Assembly: GCF_902459765.1 (NCBI RefSeq)
Contig: NZ_CABPSP010000009.1
Location: 186,001 to 250,000 of the forward strand
Origin: Pandoraea anapnoica
GTDB taxonomy: Bacteria; Pseudomonadota; Gammaproteobacteria; Burkholderiales; Burkholderiaceae
Direction of reading: 5' to 3'
Length of the DNA stretch: 64,000 bases
Made by a program: the position numbers and the translations under genes. A model generated the notes under the pieces. That model did not search any database. It had not been told where the DNA came from and worked only from the letters and a program-made list of their open reading frames with translations. Of the stretch, positions 1 to 7,140 are shown piece by piece; the first letter of the stretch is position 1; the number at the start of each line of letters is the position of its first letter.

Positions 1-1286
1 CTCGACTCCGCCTTGTAGTCGCTGGCGTAACGCTGTGCCAGACGGGCACGCATCGGCTTCAAGACGAACAAGGCAAGGAAGGCGGCGAAGGCGTTCATGG
101 CGCAAGCGACCATGAAGACAGCCTGCCAACTACCGGTCATCGAGGTGATAACACTGGAGAACGGCACCAGCAAGGCAGCGGTCCCCTTCGCCGTGTACAA
201 CATCCCCGCGTTGGTCGCGGCATACTTCGAGCCATACGTATCGGCGCAGGTTGCCGGGAACAAGCTGTAGATCTCACCCCAGGCGAAGAACACCAGGCCG
301 GTCAGCAGCACGAAGGCCACCGGATGCTGGCCGTACTTTGCCAGTGCGTAGATCCCCACGGCTTCCATCGCGAAGGCGATGAACATCGTGTTCTCGCGAC
401 CGATCTTGTCCGATATCCAGCCGAACACCGGACGCGTCACCCCGTTGAGCACACGGTCGATGGCCAGTGCAAAGGTGAGTGCGGGCAGTGTGAGACCGAG
501 AAGCGAGACAGGTGCCTGATCCAGACCGTAGTCCTTGGCGATCGGGCCGAGCTGTGCCGTTGCCATCAGACCGCCGGCGGCCATCAGCACGAACATCAGA
601 TACATCAGCCAGAACACCGGGGAGCGCATGACTTCCGTCGGCTTGGCGTTGTAGCGCATTGCGCCCGGCGCCAGCTTCTTGAGCGCTTCGATCGATGCAG
701 GCGGACTGGCGAGCGCCAGACCCAGTACCAGCACGATGATCCCCTGCCCCAGCCCGAAGGTCAGGAAGGTGTTCTCATAGCCGCTGGACTTGATCATGTT
801 GGCGATCGGTACCACGGTCAGTGCCGAACCGGCGCCGAAACCGGCAGCCGTAATACCTGCGGCAAGACCACGGCGGTCCGGGAACCACTTAAGCGCGTTA
901 CCCACGCAGGTGCCATACACCGCACCGGCGCCCACGCCGCCCACCGCCGCTGCGAAGTACAGCATCGGCAGCGAGGACGCATAGGCATTGAGCACCCATG
1001 CGATACCGCACAACAGACCACCACCGACCACCACAGGGCGCGGGCCGAACTTGTCGACCAGATACCCTTCGATCGGCACCAGCCAGGTTTCCGTCACGAC
1101 GAAAATCGTGAACGCCACCTGAATGGCCGTACGGCCCCAGTGATACTTCTCATCGATCGGGTTGACGAACAGCGTCCACCCATATTGCAAGTTGGCGATC
1201 ATCGCCATGCAAATCACGCCGAACACGAGCTGAACCCACGGGCTCGCGAACACGGATTGCTTACCGTGTTGATTTGTCGTCTCCAC
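1..1286 (-). CDS. oxlT: Oxalate/formate antiporter, MFS (3' end cut by window)
   Basis: This is an inner-membrane major facilitator of the oxalate/formate exchanger type. Family members take in oxalate and release formate, supplying substrate for oxalyl-CoA decarboxylation. The frame starts at a GTG (1286) placed 5 bases after AGGAGG (1292-1297); an in-frame ATG at 1301 overlaps that site and has no site of its own. About 428 codons are visible, close to full family length (430-450), so only the extreme C-terminus is missing. The N-terminus contains ANLQYGWTLFVNPID, typical of OxlT-type carriers, followed by many hydrophobic segments and an MFS loop. Its neighbours (GntR regulator, fds formate dehydrogenase) fit oxalate use. 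The substrate is inferred from family and context. Confidence 0.85.
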   Translation of the reverse strand, partial: METTNQHGKQSVFASPWVQLVFGVICMAMIANLQYGWTLFVNPIDEKYHWGRTAIQVAFTIFVVTETWLVPIEGYLVDKFGPRPVVVGGGLLCGIAWVLNAYASSLPMLYFAAAVGGVGAGAVYGTCVGNALKWFPDRRGLAAGITAAGFGAGSALTVVPIANMIKSSGYENTFLTFGLGQGIIVLVLGLALASPPASIEALKKLAPGAMRYNAKPTEVMRSPVFWLMYLMFVLMAAGGLMATAQLGPIAKDYGLDQAPVSLLGLTLPALTFALAIDRVLNGVTRPVFGWISDKIGRENTMFIAFAMEAVGIYALAKYGQHPVAFVLLTGLVFFAWGEIYSLFPATCADTYGSKYAATNAGMLYTAKGTAALLVPFSSVITSMTGSWQAVFMVACAMNAFAAFLALFVLKPMRARLAQRYASDYKAES

Positions 1287-1452
1287 TTGTACCTCCTCCA
1301 TCGGTTTTCAGTTGTTTGGCAGCTTCACAACAACAACACCTTCCGGATGGGGTCTGTGCCCCCTGGGTATGCTTTACGAGGTCTATGCCTCGTCGACTTG
1401 TCTCTGATGCCTACGGGAGTCCATTGCGTTTCCCGTAAATATACCGAACGAA

Positions 1453-1473
1453 ATATACGATATATCAGATATA
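1453..1473. promoter_or_regulatory. AT-rich operator-like motif, copy A (upstream of oxlT)
   Basis: The core ATATACGATATA (1453-1464) is identical to copy B at 1955-1966. The overlapping ACGATATATCA (1457-1467) is identical to the reverse strand of copy D near fdsG. It lies about 170 bases upstream of the oxlT start. ATAT half-sites around a short spacer resemble operators of GntR/FCD regulators, and such a regulator is encoded at 3919-4632. Assignment to that regulator is inference. Confidence 0.5.
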
Positions 1474-1643
1474 AGTCAACACTAATTTATTGCTGTCCTC
1501 GTTTTCCACCTCGCGTGCCGAAGTCGTTTTCGTCCATTGCATCGAAAACAACTACGGCACGCGAGGCACTGTCCTAAGTGGCGGCTAGATACAGTAACGC
1601 AACTGTAGGACGGAGCGGCGCAACAACGCAATGCGAAAACACT

Positions 1644-1719
1644 AAGGAGTTAACCTGATCCGAGAACCTTGCCCAACAAGGCGCTCAGGCCTTTTAGATC
1701 GGGCTCCTTGCGATTTTTT
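1644..1719 (+). ncRNA. Possible small structured RNA or terminator ending in T6
   Basis: AAGGAG (1644-1649) can pair with CTCCTT (1704-1709), enclosing a small stem CCTTG/CAAGG (1667-1671 with 1677-1681) and two GATC self-complementary stretches. TTTTTT follows at 1714-1719. No + strand gene lies upstream that would need a terminator. Only folding potential supports this. Confidence 0.25.
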
Positions 1720-1873
1720 AAAACGAGCACAAGGCGATATTTTTGCTAATTCTTCTCACAACAAGACATCCCCCCCTACGCTCACCACTCTCTGTAACAC
1801 GCCGTAATAATTCACTCGCGAGCGGTCGCCGGACATTTCACAAGTGCAGTTCATGACCGCAAAGCTCACACAT

Positions 1874-1900
1874 GCAGAAGCCCTTTTTTCGGGCCTCTGC
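1874..1900 (+). other. Hairpin upstream of panE-like gene
   Basis: GCAGA (1874-1878) and GCCC (1880-1883) pair with GGGC (1891-1894) and TCTGC (1896-1900), with one A/C mismatch. The loop is T-rich (TTTTTTC). It lies about 55 bases before the operator-like motif of the panE-like gene. It could be a terminator remnant or a leader element. Confidence 0.35.
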
Positions 1901-1953
1901 GGGGAAACCATGAGGGCAAAAGGGCGATCAAGGCTTGGCGCTATTCTTCTTGT

Positions 1954-1967
1954 GATATACGATATAC
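1954..1967. promoter_or_regulatory. AT-rich operator-like motif, copy B (upstream of panE-like gene)
   Basis: Reads GATATACGATATAC, a tandem GATATAC that shares ATATACGATATA with copy A. It is 85 bases upstream of the ATG at 2052, a position that would overlap a promoter. Confidence 0.5.
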
Positions 1968-2051
1968 AACATTTGGTATTAGAAGAATCAGAAGAATAAA
2001 GCGGCCAGTACCAGGCCCGGGTTTCGATTGACCTTTGGAGGGAGAGACTTC

Positions 2052-3065
2052 ATGAAGATTTGCATCTATGGCGCCGGTGCCATCGGTGGCTATCTCGGCG
2101 TGCAACTCGCGCGCGCCGGAGCCGATGTCAGTCTGGTGGCACGTGGACCGCACCTCGCGGCCATGCGCGAGCACGGACTCAAGTTGCTCATCGATGGCGA
2201 AGAGCGCGTCGCCCACTTGCGTTGCACTGACGATGCGCGCGAACTCGGGCATCAGGATTACGTGATCATCGCCCTCAAAGCGCACTCGGTACCGTCGGTA
2301 CTCGACGCGATGCAGCCGCTGATCGGCCCGAACACGGCCGTCGTCACGGCCGTGAATGGCATTCCCTACTGGTACTTCTATAAGCACGGCGGCGCGCTCG
2401 AAGGCACGACGCTGGAGAGCATCGACCCGGGAGGCCGTCAATGGCGCGAACTCGGCCCGGAGCGTGCGATCGGCTGCGTGGTGTATCCGGCCACGGAAGT
2501 CGTCGCGCCAGGCGTGATTCAACACGTCTACGGCAACAAGTTCCCGCTGGGAGAAGCCAGTGGTGAGCGCACCGAGCGCGTCGAAAAGCTGTCGCAAATG
2601 ATGATCGCGGGCGGGCTCGACGCGCCGATCCGCGAGAACATTCGCGACGAAATCTGGCTCAAGCTCTGGGGCAACCTCTGCTTCAACCCGATTTCGGCTC
2701 TCACTCACGGCACGCTCGATATCATCGCCAGCGATCCGGGTACGCGTGCCATTGCGCGCGCCATGATGCTCGAAGCCAAAGCCATCGGCGACAAGTTCGG
2801 TGTGCATTTCCGCGTGGACGTCGAACGTCGCATTAACGGCGCCGGCGCAGTGGGCGCGCACAAGACGTCGATGCTGCAGGATCTGGAGCGCGACCGCGCG
2901 ATGGAAATCGACCCGCTCGTCTCCGTCGTTCAGGAGATGGGACGCCTGGCCAACGTGCCGACGCCCACGCTCGATGTCGTGCTCGCACTGATCAAGCAAC
3001 GTGAGTTCATGACGAAGCCGGATGCCGTGGCGGCCGCACAGGAACGTCTGGCCAAAGCGGCTTAA
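2052..3065 (+). CDS. panE: 2-dehydropantoate 2-reductase family protein
   Basis: 337-residue cytosolic protein of the ketopantoate reductase (PanE/ApbA) family. Family members reduce 2-dehydropantoate to pantoate with NADPH. The N-terminus carries the Rossmann motif GAGAIGGYLG. The middle contains IWLKLWGNLCFNPISALTH, and the late region NGAGAVGAHKTSMLQDLERD carries the conserved substrate-domain residues. The ATG at 2052 is chosen because GGAGGGAGAG precedes it; an in-frame ATG at 2028 lies before that site. Its place between oxlT and a GntR/fds block, and a shared upstream motif, suggest a role tied to oxalate or CoA supply rather than housekeeping pantothenate synthesis. That role is inference. 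Confidence 0.8.
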   Translation: MKICIYGAGAIGGYLGVQLARAGADVSLVARGPHLAAMREHGLKLLIDGEERVAHLRCTDDARELGHQDYVIIALKAHSVPSVLDAMQPLIGPNTAVVTAVNGIPYWYFYKHGGALEGTTLESIDPGGRQWRELGPERAIGCVVYPATEVVAPGVIQHVYGNKFPLGEASGERTERVEKLSQMMIAGGLDAPIRENIRDEIWLKLWGNLCFNPISALTHGTLDIIASDPGTRAIARAMMLEAKAIGDKFGVHFRVDVERRINGAGAVGAHKTSMLQDLERDRAMEIDPLVSVVQEMGRLANVPTPTLDVVLALIKQREFMTKPDAVAAAQERLAKAA

Positions 3066-3135
3066 CAGAGCAGCACAACAAGACCGCGCAACAAGACGGC
3101 ATGCCGTAAGCGTTGTTTGTTTGAAACACCTGATT

Positions 3136-3159
3136 GCAGGGCACCGTGGCGTGCCCTGC
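3136..3159 (+). terminator. Hairpin downstream of panE-like gene
   Basis: GCAGGGCAC (3136-3144) pairs perfectly with GTGCCCTGC (3151-3159) around the loop CGTGGC. It lies 70 bases after the stop codon. No T-run follows, so classic intrinsic termination is not certain. Confidence 0.45.
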
Positions 3160-3562
3160 CCGAATCGGCACTGACTATATATATAGAGGGCGATGCGACG
3201 GGTTCGAAAATCTCGTCGCCAGCCCCACCCCGCAAGCGCTCATTCGTGCCGCCACCGGACCTCCGGTCGCGGCCGATTTTTTGCCGGAAACCTCGGCGCA
3301 GTATGGCCGATGCAGGGAATAACGGCTGTGGTTTCGCGGCAACGCAATAATGTCCGTTTGGTCCACCCCTAAAGCAGCACCCGAATCACTGAAAACTGCG
3401 TGCGCCACTGGCGTCCCGAAATCCGCACCCTTGCAAGCCAGACGGACATCCGAGGAGGTTCATCGCCATCATCGATCCCACAAGCACTATCGGAAAAAGA
3501 GACAAATCCGAGACGTGTAAGCGCAGTGAGACCTAAAGAACGTCCCGAAAAACGATAAATTT

Positions 3563-3585
3563 TGATATTCGGTATGTGGTATATC
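3563..3585. promoter_or_regulatory. AT-rich operator-like motif, copy C
   Basis: TGATAT (3563-3568) and ATATC (3581-3585) form an inverted pair of GATAT half-sites separated by 12 bases. The left part (TGATATTCGGTAT) resembles copy B (TGATATACGATAT). It lies 86 bases upstream of the small membrane-protein gene, which is probably cotranscribed with the GntR gene. Confidence 0.4.
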
Positions 3586-3670
3586 TTGAGACTTGTTGCG
3601 GCGCGACATACAATGCAAAGCAAGTTCTCCCCCACATTACGACCCGTCAACCTTTATCTGGAGTCTCACC

Positions 3671-3889
3671 ATGTTAGTCGCTGCCCTTACGCTTCTCGCC
3701 CTGGCTTCTGCCCTCGCCGCCGGTGTTGCAATGGTTCATCTGTTCGTCGCTCTGCCCGCCAAACTGCTCGAAAAGGCTGAAACCAACGGCCGTTTCGCCT
3801 ATCTGGCAGAAACCACGCAGGCAAACGAATCGGGTAAACTCGTCACGAAGCCGGCAACCATCGTAGGGCAGCAAGCATTGCGCCTCTGA
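3671..3889 (+). CDS. Small single-helix membrane protein of unknown function
   Basis: 72-residue protein that I do not recognise. Residues 1-30 form one hydrophobic segment (LVAALTLLALASALAAGVAM followed by VHLFVALPA), which could be a transmembrane anchor or an uncleaved signal. The remaining 40 residues are polar and should be soluble. The ATG at 3671 follows CTGGAG at good distance. The stop is only 29 bases before the GntR start, so the two are probably one transcript. An operator-like motif lies 86 bases upstream. Context ties it to the oxalate/formate island; no function can be assigned. Confidence 0.65.
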   Translation: MLVAALTLLALASALAAGVAMVHLFVALPAKLLEKAETNGRFAYLAETTQANESGKLVTKPATIVGQQALRL

Positions 3890-3918
3890 AGGGGCCGTAA
3901 TACCTAGGAGACTATTGC

Positions 3919-4632
3919 ATGTCCCTGATCACCCCAACTCCGGTGCGCGTGACGCCACTCGCACTGGAGCCGATCGACACCACCACGAGTTTTCGTAATC
4001 AGGCGTATGCGCTGCTGAAAAAAGCCATCGCCGATGCCGATATTTATAACCAGAAGGACGAAATTCGCCTGGACGAGCGTCAGCTCATCCAGGTACTTGG
4101 CGTTTCGCGCACACCGATTCGCGAAGCCATGACCTTGCTGGAACAAGAAGGTTTTCTGCGCACGGTGCCGCGCCGGGGCATCTTCATCATCCGCAAGACC
4201 AAGCGTGAAATCGTGGAAATGATTCAGATGTGGGCTGCCCTGGAAGGGATGTCTGCGCGTCTGGCCACGCTGAACGCGAGCGACGAAGAAATTGCCAAAC
4301 TGCGCCACTTGTTCGACGAGTTCGTGAATGCACCGCCGACGGATCATATTGAAGAGTATTCGGACGCGAACATCGACTTCCATCAGGCGCTGATCAATCT
4401 TGGCGGCTCGCAAGCCATCGCCAACACGATCAAGAACCTGTTCATTCACGTGCGCGCCATTCGTAAGGTGACGATTGCTCAGAACGACCGGGCAGCTCGC
4501 TCGATTGTCGATCACCTGAAGATCATCACCGCGCTCGAAAAACGCGATACGGAACTCGCCGAGAAGCTCGCACGCGACCACACCCTCGGTCTGGCCGCGT
4601 TCGTCGAAGAGCACTGCGACTTCCTCGAATAA
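3919..4632 (+). CDS. GntR family regulator, FCD subfamily
   Basis: 237-residue transcription factor. Residues about 25-95 form the winged helix-turn-helix (SRTPIREAMTLLEQEGFL with the wing TVPRRGIFI). Residues about 100-230 form the all-helical FCD sensor domain. Its metal/ligand residues are visible in DANIDFHQAL, IVDHLKI and ARDHTLG (Asp plus three His). The ATG at 3919 follows TAGGAGAC. It lies in the centre of the oxalate/formate island. FCD regulators usually bind short AT-rich palindromes and respond to carboxylates, so it is the natural candidate for motif copies A-D. The ligand (oxalate, formate or another acid) is unknown. A strong terminator follows. Confidence 0.85.
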   Translation: MSLITPTPVRVTPLALEPIDTTTSFRNQAYALLKKAIADADIYNQKDEIRLDERQLIQVLGVSRTPIREAMTLLEQEGFLRTVPRRGIFIIRKTKREIVEMIQMWAALEGMSARLATLNASDEEIAKLRHLFDEFVNAPPTDHIEEYSDANIDFHQALINLGGSQAIANTIKNLFIHVRAIRKVTIAQNDRAARSIVDHLKIITALEKRDTELAEKLARDHTLGLAAFVEEHCDFLE

Positions 4633-4688
4633 GCGCTTGATCCGGGTTTGATGCCTTCACGACGCGCTCACCGCGCGTCTGCGAAAAA

Positions 4689-4721
4689 GCCAGTGATATG
4701 GAAGTGTCACTGGCTTTTTTT
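4689..4721 (+). terminator. Rho-independent terminator after gntR
   Basis: GCCAGTGA (4689-4696) pairs with TCACTGGC (4707-4714), with flanking AAAAA/TTTTT extending the stem. A run of seven T follows from 4715. It closes the small-protein/GntR transcript and separates it from fds. Confidence 0.9.
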
Positions 4722-4812
4722 CTACCTCCCTTCCCGCCTGTCACGCCCACCGGCATTGACTTTCCGGATTCGGGTAAACGATCCCGCGAAACCGCTTGCC
4801 TCGGTATTGCAC

Positions 4813-4833
4813 GTATACCGTATATGATATATC
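4813..4833. promoter_or_regulatory. AT-rich operator-like motif, copy D (upstream of fdsG)
   Basis: GTATAC, GTATAT and GATATATC lie close together. Its reverse strand contains ACGATATATCA, identical to 1457-1467 in copy A upstream of oxlT. This links the formate dehydrogenase operon with the oxalate antiporter. Confidence 0.5.
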
Positions 4834-5070
4834 GTGTTTCACATACTGACTGAAGGTTGACGAAGTCAGCAACGGGCGAGAGGCCGAGCCCGTGCGGCAT
4901 ATGGTGGGGGCTATGTGTCGCACGCTCATCCGGCGTCGCGCTGATCGACTAGACCCGAGAAGCATCGTCGTATGTGACCAATGGGTCTCTCGCCCCGGGG
5001 CAGGACAAGAACATATAACCACCCTCAGGCGCACCGTTCCCCACAGTGCGCCAAACAGGAGACATCAGCC

Positions 5071-5538
5071 ATGCGCGAGGCTTATTCCATCGCGACGGTG
5101 CAAGCGATTCTGGACCATCATGCAGCTCAGGAAGGCCCCCTTCTGCCGATCCTCCATGATGTTCAGGAAGCTTTCGGCTACGTTCCCCCGGATGCCGTAT
5201 CCGTCATTGCCAACGCCCTCAATCTGTCACGCGCTGAAGTGCATGGCGTGATCACCTTCTATCACCATTTCCGCACCACCCCGCCGCCGCGACACGTCAT
5301 TCAGATCTGTCGCGCGGAGGCATGTCAGAGCATGGGTGCCGATGCGCTCGTGGCGCACGCAGAACGCGCGCTGGGTTGCGCGATGCACAGCCACAGTGGC
5401 GATGTCGCACTCGAACCGGTGTTCTGTCTGGGTCAGTGCGCTACGTCTCCCGCGATCACGATCGACGACAAGCTGCACGCGCGCGTCACCCCCGAGAAAT
5501 TCGACCGTCTGGTCGCCCGCGCCAAGGAAGCCGTATGA
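5071..5538 (+). CDS. fdsG: NAD-dependent formate dehydrogenase, gamma subunit
   Basis: 155-residue NuoE-like subunit of the soluble, cytoplasmic NAD-linked molybdenum formate dehydrogenase (formate + NAD to CO2 + NADH). The [2Fe-2S] ligands are Cys80, Cys85, Cys119 and Cys123 (CRAEAC and CLGQC). It passes electrons near the FMN of FdsB. The ATG at 5071 has CAGGAGACA upstream and gives the usual length; in-frame starts further upstream lie in the non-coding leader. The stop overlaps the fdsB start (ATGA), so the two are translationally coupled. It opens the operon fdsG-fdsB-fdsA-fdsD. Confidence 0.93.
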   Translation: MREAYSIATVQAILDHHAAQEGPLLPILHDVQEAFGYVPPDAVSVIANALNLSRAEVHGVITFYHHFRTTPPPRHVIQICRAEACQSMGADALVAHAERALGCAMHSHSGDVALEPVFCLGQCATSPAITIDDKLHARVTPEKFDRLVARAKEAV

Positions 5539-7127
5539 GCCAGTCCACCACGTCCACCAAGACGGCTGTGCGCCTCTATCTGCCGCGTGACTCTGCCGCA
5601 CTCGCCCTCGGTGCCGACGAAGTCGCGGACGCCATCGCCACTGAGGCCGCTAAACGCGGCATCGAGATCGAGCTGGTCCGCAACGGCACGCGCGGCATGC
5701 TCTGGCTCGAACCGCTGCTCGAAGTCGTGACTCCAGCGGGTCGCGTCGCCTATGGGCCTGTCGAAGTCGACGACGTCGCCGCCCTGTTCGATGCGAACGT
5801 CACCGCAGGCGGCGATCATCCGCTCGCGCTCGGTCTGACCGAAGAGATCCCGTATTTCAAGAAGCAGGAACGTCTGACGTTCGCACGCGTGGGCATCACC
5901 GATCCCGTTTCGGTCGACGACTATGTCGCGCACGACGGCTATCGCGGCCTGCGCAACGCCCTCGCACTGGACCCCGCGACCATCGTCGCGCAAGTGACCG
6001 AATCGGGCTTGCGCGGACGTGGCGGCGCAGCATTCCCGACCGGCATCAAGTGGAAGACGGTGTTGAACACACCTGCCGCGCAGAAGTACATCGTCTGCAA
6101 CGCCGACGAAGGCGACTCGGGCACGTTCGCCGACCGCATGCTGATGGAAGGCGACCCGCTCGTGCTCGTCGAAGGTATGACGATTGCTGGCATCGCCGTG
6201 GGCGCCACGCGCGGCTACATCTACGTGCGCAGCGAATATCCGCACTCGATCGACGTACTCAACGAAGCCATCGTCAACGCAAACAAAGCGGGCTACCTCG
6301 GCGAGAACATTCTCGGCTCGGGCCACGCGTTCCATCTCGAAGTGCGCAAGGCCGCCGGGGCTTACGTCTGCGGCGAAGAAACGGCGCTGCTCGAAAGCCT
6401 CGAGGGCAAACGTGGCGTGGTGCGGGCGAAACCGCCGCTGCCAGCCATCGAGGGTCTCTTCGGCTTGCCGACGGTCATCAACAACGTGATTTCGCTCGCT
6501 TCCGTGCCGATCATCATGGACCGTGGCGCGGAGTTCTATAAGAACTTCGGCATGGGACGCTCACGCGGCACCCTGCCGATCCAGCTCGCTGGCAACATCA
6601 AGTACGGCGGCCTCATCGAGAAAGCCTTCGGCGTGACGCTGCGCGAGATTCTCTACGACTACGGCGGTGGCGCCATCACCGGTCGCCCGCTGCGTGCGGT
6701 GCAAGTCGGCGGCCCGCTCGGCTCATACCTGCCGGAATCGCAGTGGGACACCCCGCTCGACTACGAAGCGTTCGCCGCGCACTGGGCCGTGCTGGGTCAC
6801 GGCGGCATCGTGGCGCACGACGACACCGTCGATCTCGCCAGGCTCGCCCGTTACGCGATGGAGTTCTGCACCATCGAATCGTGCGGCAAGTGCACGCCGT
6901 GCCGCATCGGTTCGACGCGTGGCGTCGAAGTGATGGACAAGATCATCGACGGTCGCGACCGTCCCAAGCAAATCAAGCTGCTGCGCGACCTGTGCGACAC
7001 GATGCTTAACGGCTCGCTGTGCGCGATGGGCGGCATGACGCCCTACCCCGTGCTGTCTGCGCTGAATCATTTCCCAGAAGACTTCGGCGCGGCCGAATCG
7101 TCGAACTTGCCGACCAAGGCCGCCTAG
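5535..7127 (+). CDS. fdsB: NAD-dependent formate dehydrogenase, beta subunit
   Basis: 530-residue NuoF-like diaphorase subunit that holds FMN and the NAD site. Residues 1-90 form a thioredoxin-like N-terminal part. GRGGAAFPTG (161-170) is the FMN-loop motif and CGEETALLESLEG (279-291) the NADH/FMN domain signature. The [4Fe-4S] ligands are Cys450, Cys453, Cys456 and Cys496 (ESCGKCTPCRIGS). The ATG at 5535 overlaps the fdsG stop; longer in-frame starts run inside fdsG and are rejected. fdsA follows after 13 bases. Confidence 0.94.
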   Translation: MSQSTTSTKTAVRLYLPRDSAALALGADEVADAIATEAAKRGIEIELVRNGTRGMLWLEPLLEVVTPAGRVAYGPVEVDDVAALFDANVTAGGDHPLALGLTEEIPYFKKQERLTFARVGITDPVSVDDYVAHDGYRGLRNALALDPATIVAQVTESGLRGRGGAAFPTGIKWKTVLNTPAAQKYIVCNADEGDSGTFADRMLMEGDPLVLVEGMTIAGIAVGATRGYIYVRSEYPHSIDVLNEAIVNANKAGYLGENILGSGHAFHLEVRKAAGAYVCGEETALLESLEGKRGVVRAKPPLPAIEGLFGLPTVINNVISLASVPIIMDRGAEFYKNFGMGRSRGTLPIQLAGNIKYGGLIEKAFGVTLREILYDYGGGAITGRPLRAVQVGGPLGSYLPESQWDTPLDYEAFAAHWAVLGHGGIVAHDDTVDLARLARYAMEFCTIESCGKCTPCRIGSTRGVEVMDKIIDGRDRPKQIKLLRDLCDTMLNGSLCAMGGMTPYPVLSALNHFPEDFGAAESSNLPTKAA

Positions 7128-7140
7128 GAGACCCCCGATC

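Larger units (their letters stand above)
1287..2051. other. Divergent intergenic region oxlT / panE-like gene
   Basis: 765 bases without a convincing gene. It holds promoters for both flanking genes, two copies of an AT-rich motif (1453-1473 and 1954-1967), a possible structured RNA ending in six T (1644-1719) and a hairpin at 1874-1900. The stretch 1440-1500 is markedly AT-rich against the surrounding GC-rich DNA. Confidence 0.7.
3066..3670. other. Intergenic region after panE-like gene
   Basis: 605 bases without a convincing gene. A perfect 9-bp hairpin at 3136-3159 probably ends or stabilises the panE-like transcript. An alternating AT run (ACTATATATATAGAG) lies near 3173-3187. The far end holds the promoter region and operator-like motif copy C for the small membrane-protein gene. 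Confidence 0.65.
4633..5070. other. Intergenic region and leader before fdsG
   Basis: 438 bases without a convincing gene. It contains the gntR terminator and motif copy D. About 235 bases lie between copy D and the fdsG start, so the fds transcript may carry a long leader. Confidence 0.65.

Noticed and set aside
324-1577. 417-codon + strand frame opposite oxlT
   Set aside because: Product is His/Arg-rich and runs into the AT-rich promoter region; OxlT on the - strand is well supported.
3173-3187. Alternating ATATATATA as a fifth operator copy
   Set aside because: It lacks the ACG/CGT centre and half-site spacing seen in copies A-D and lies inside a region with no start nearby.
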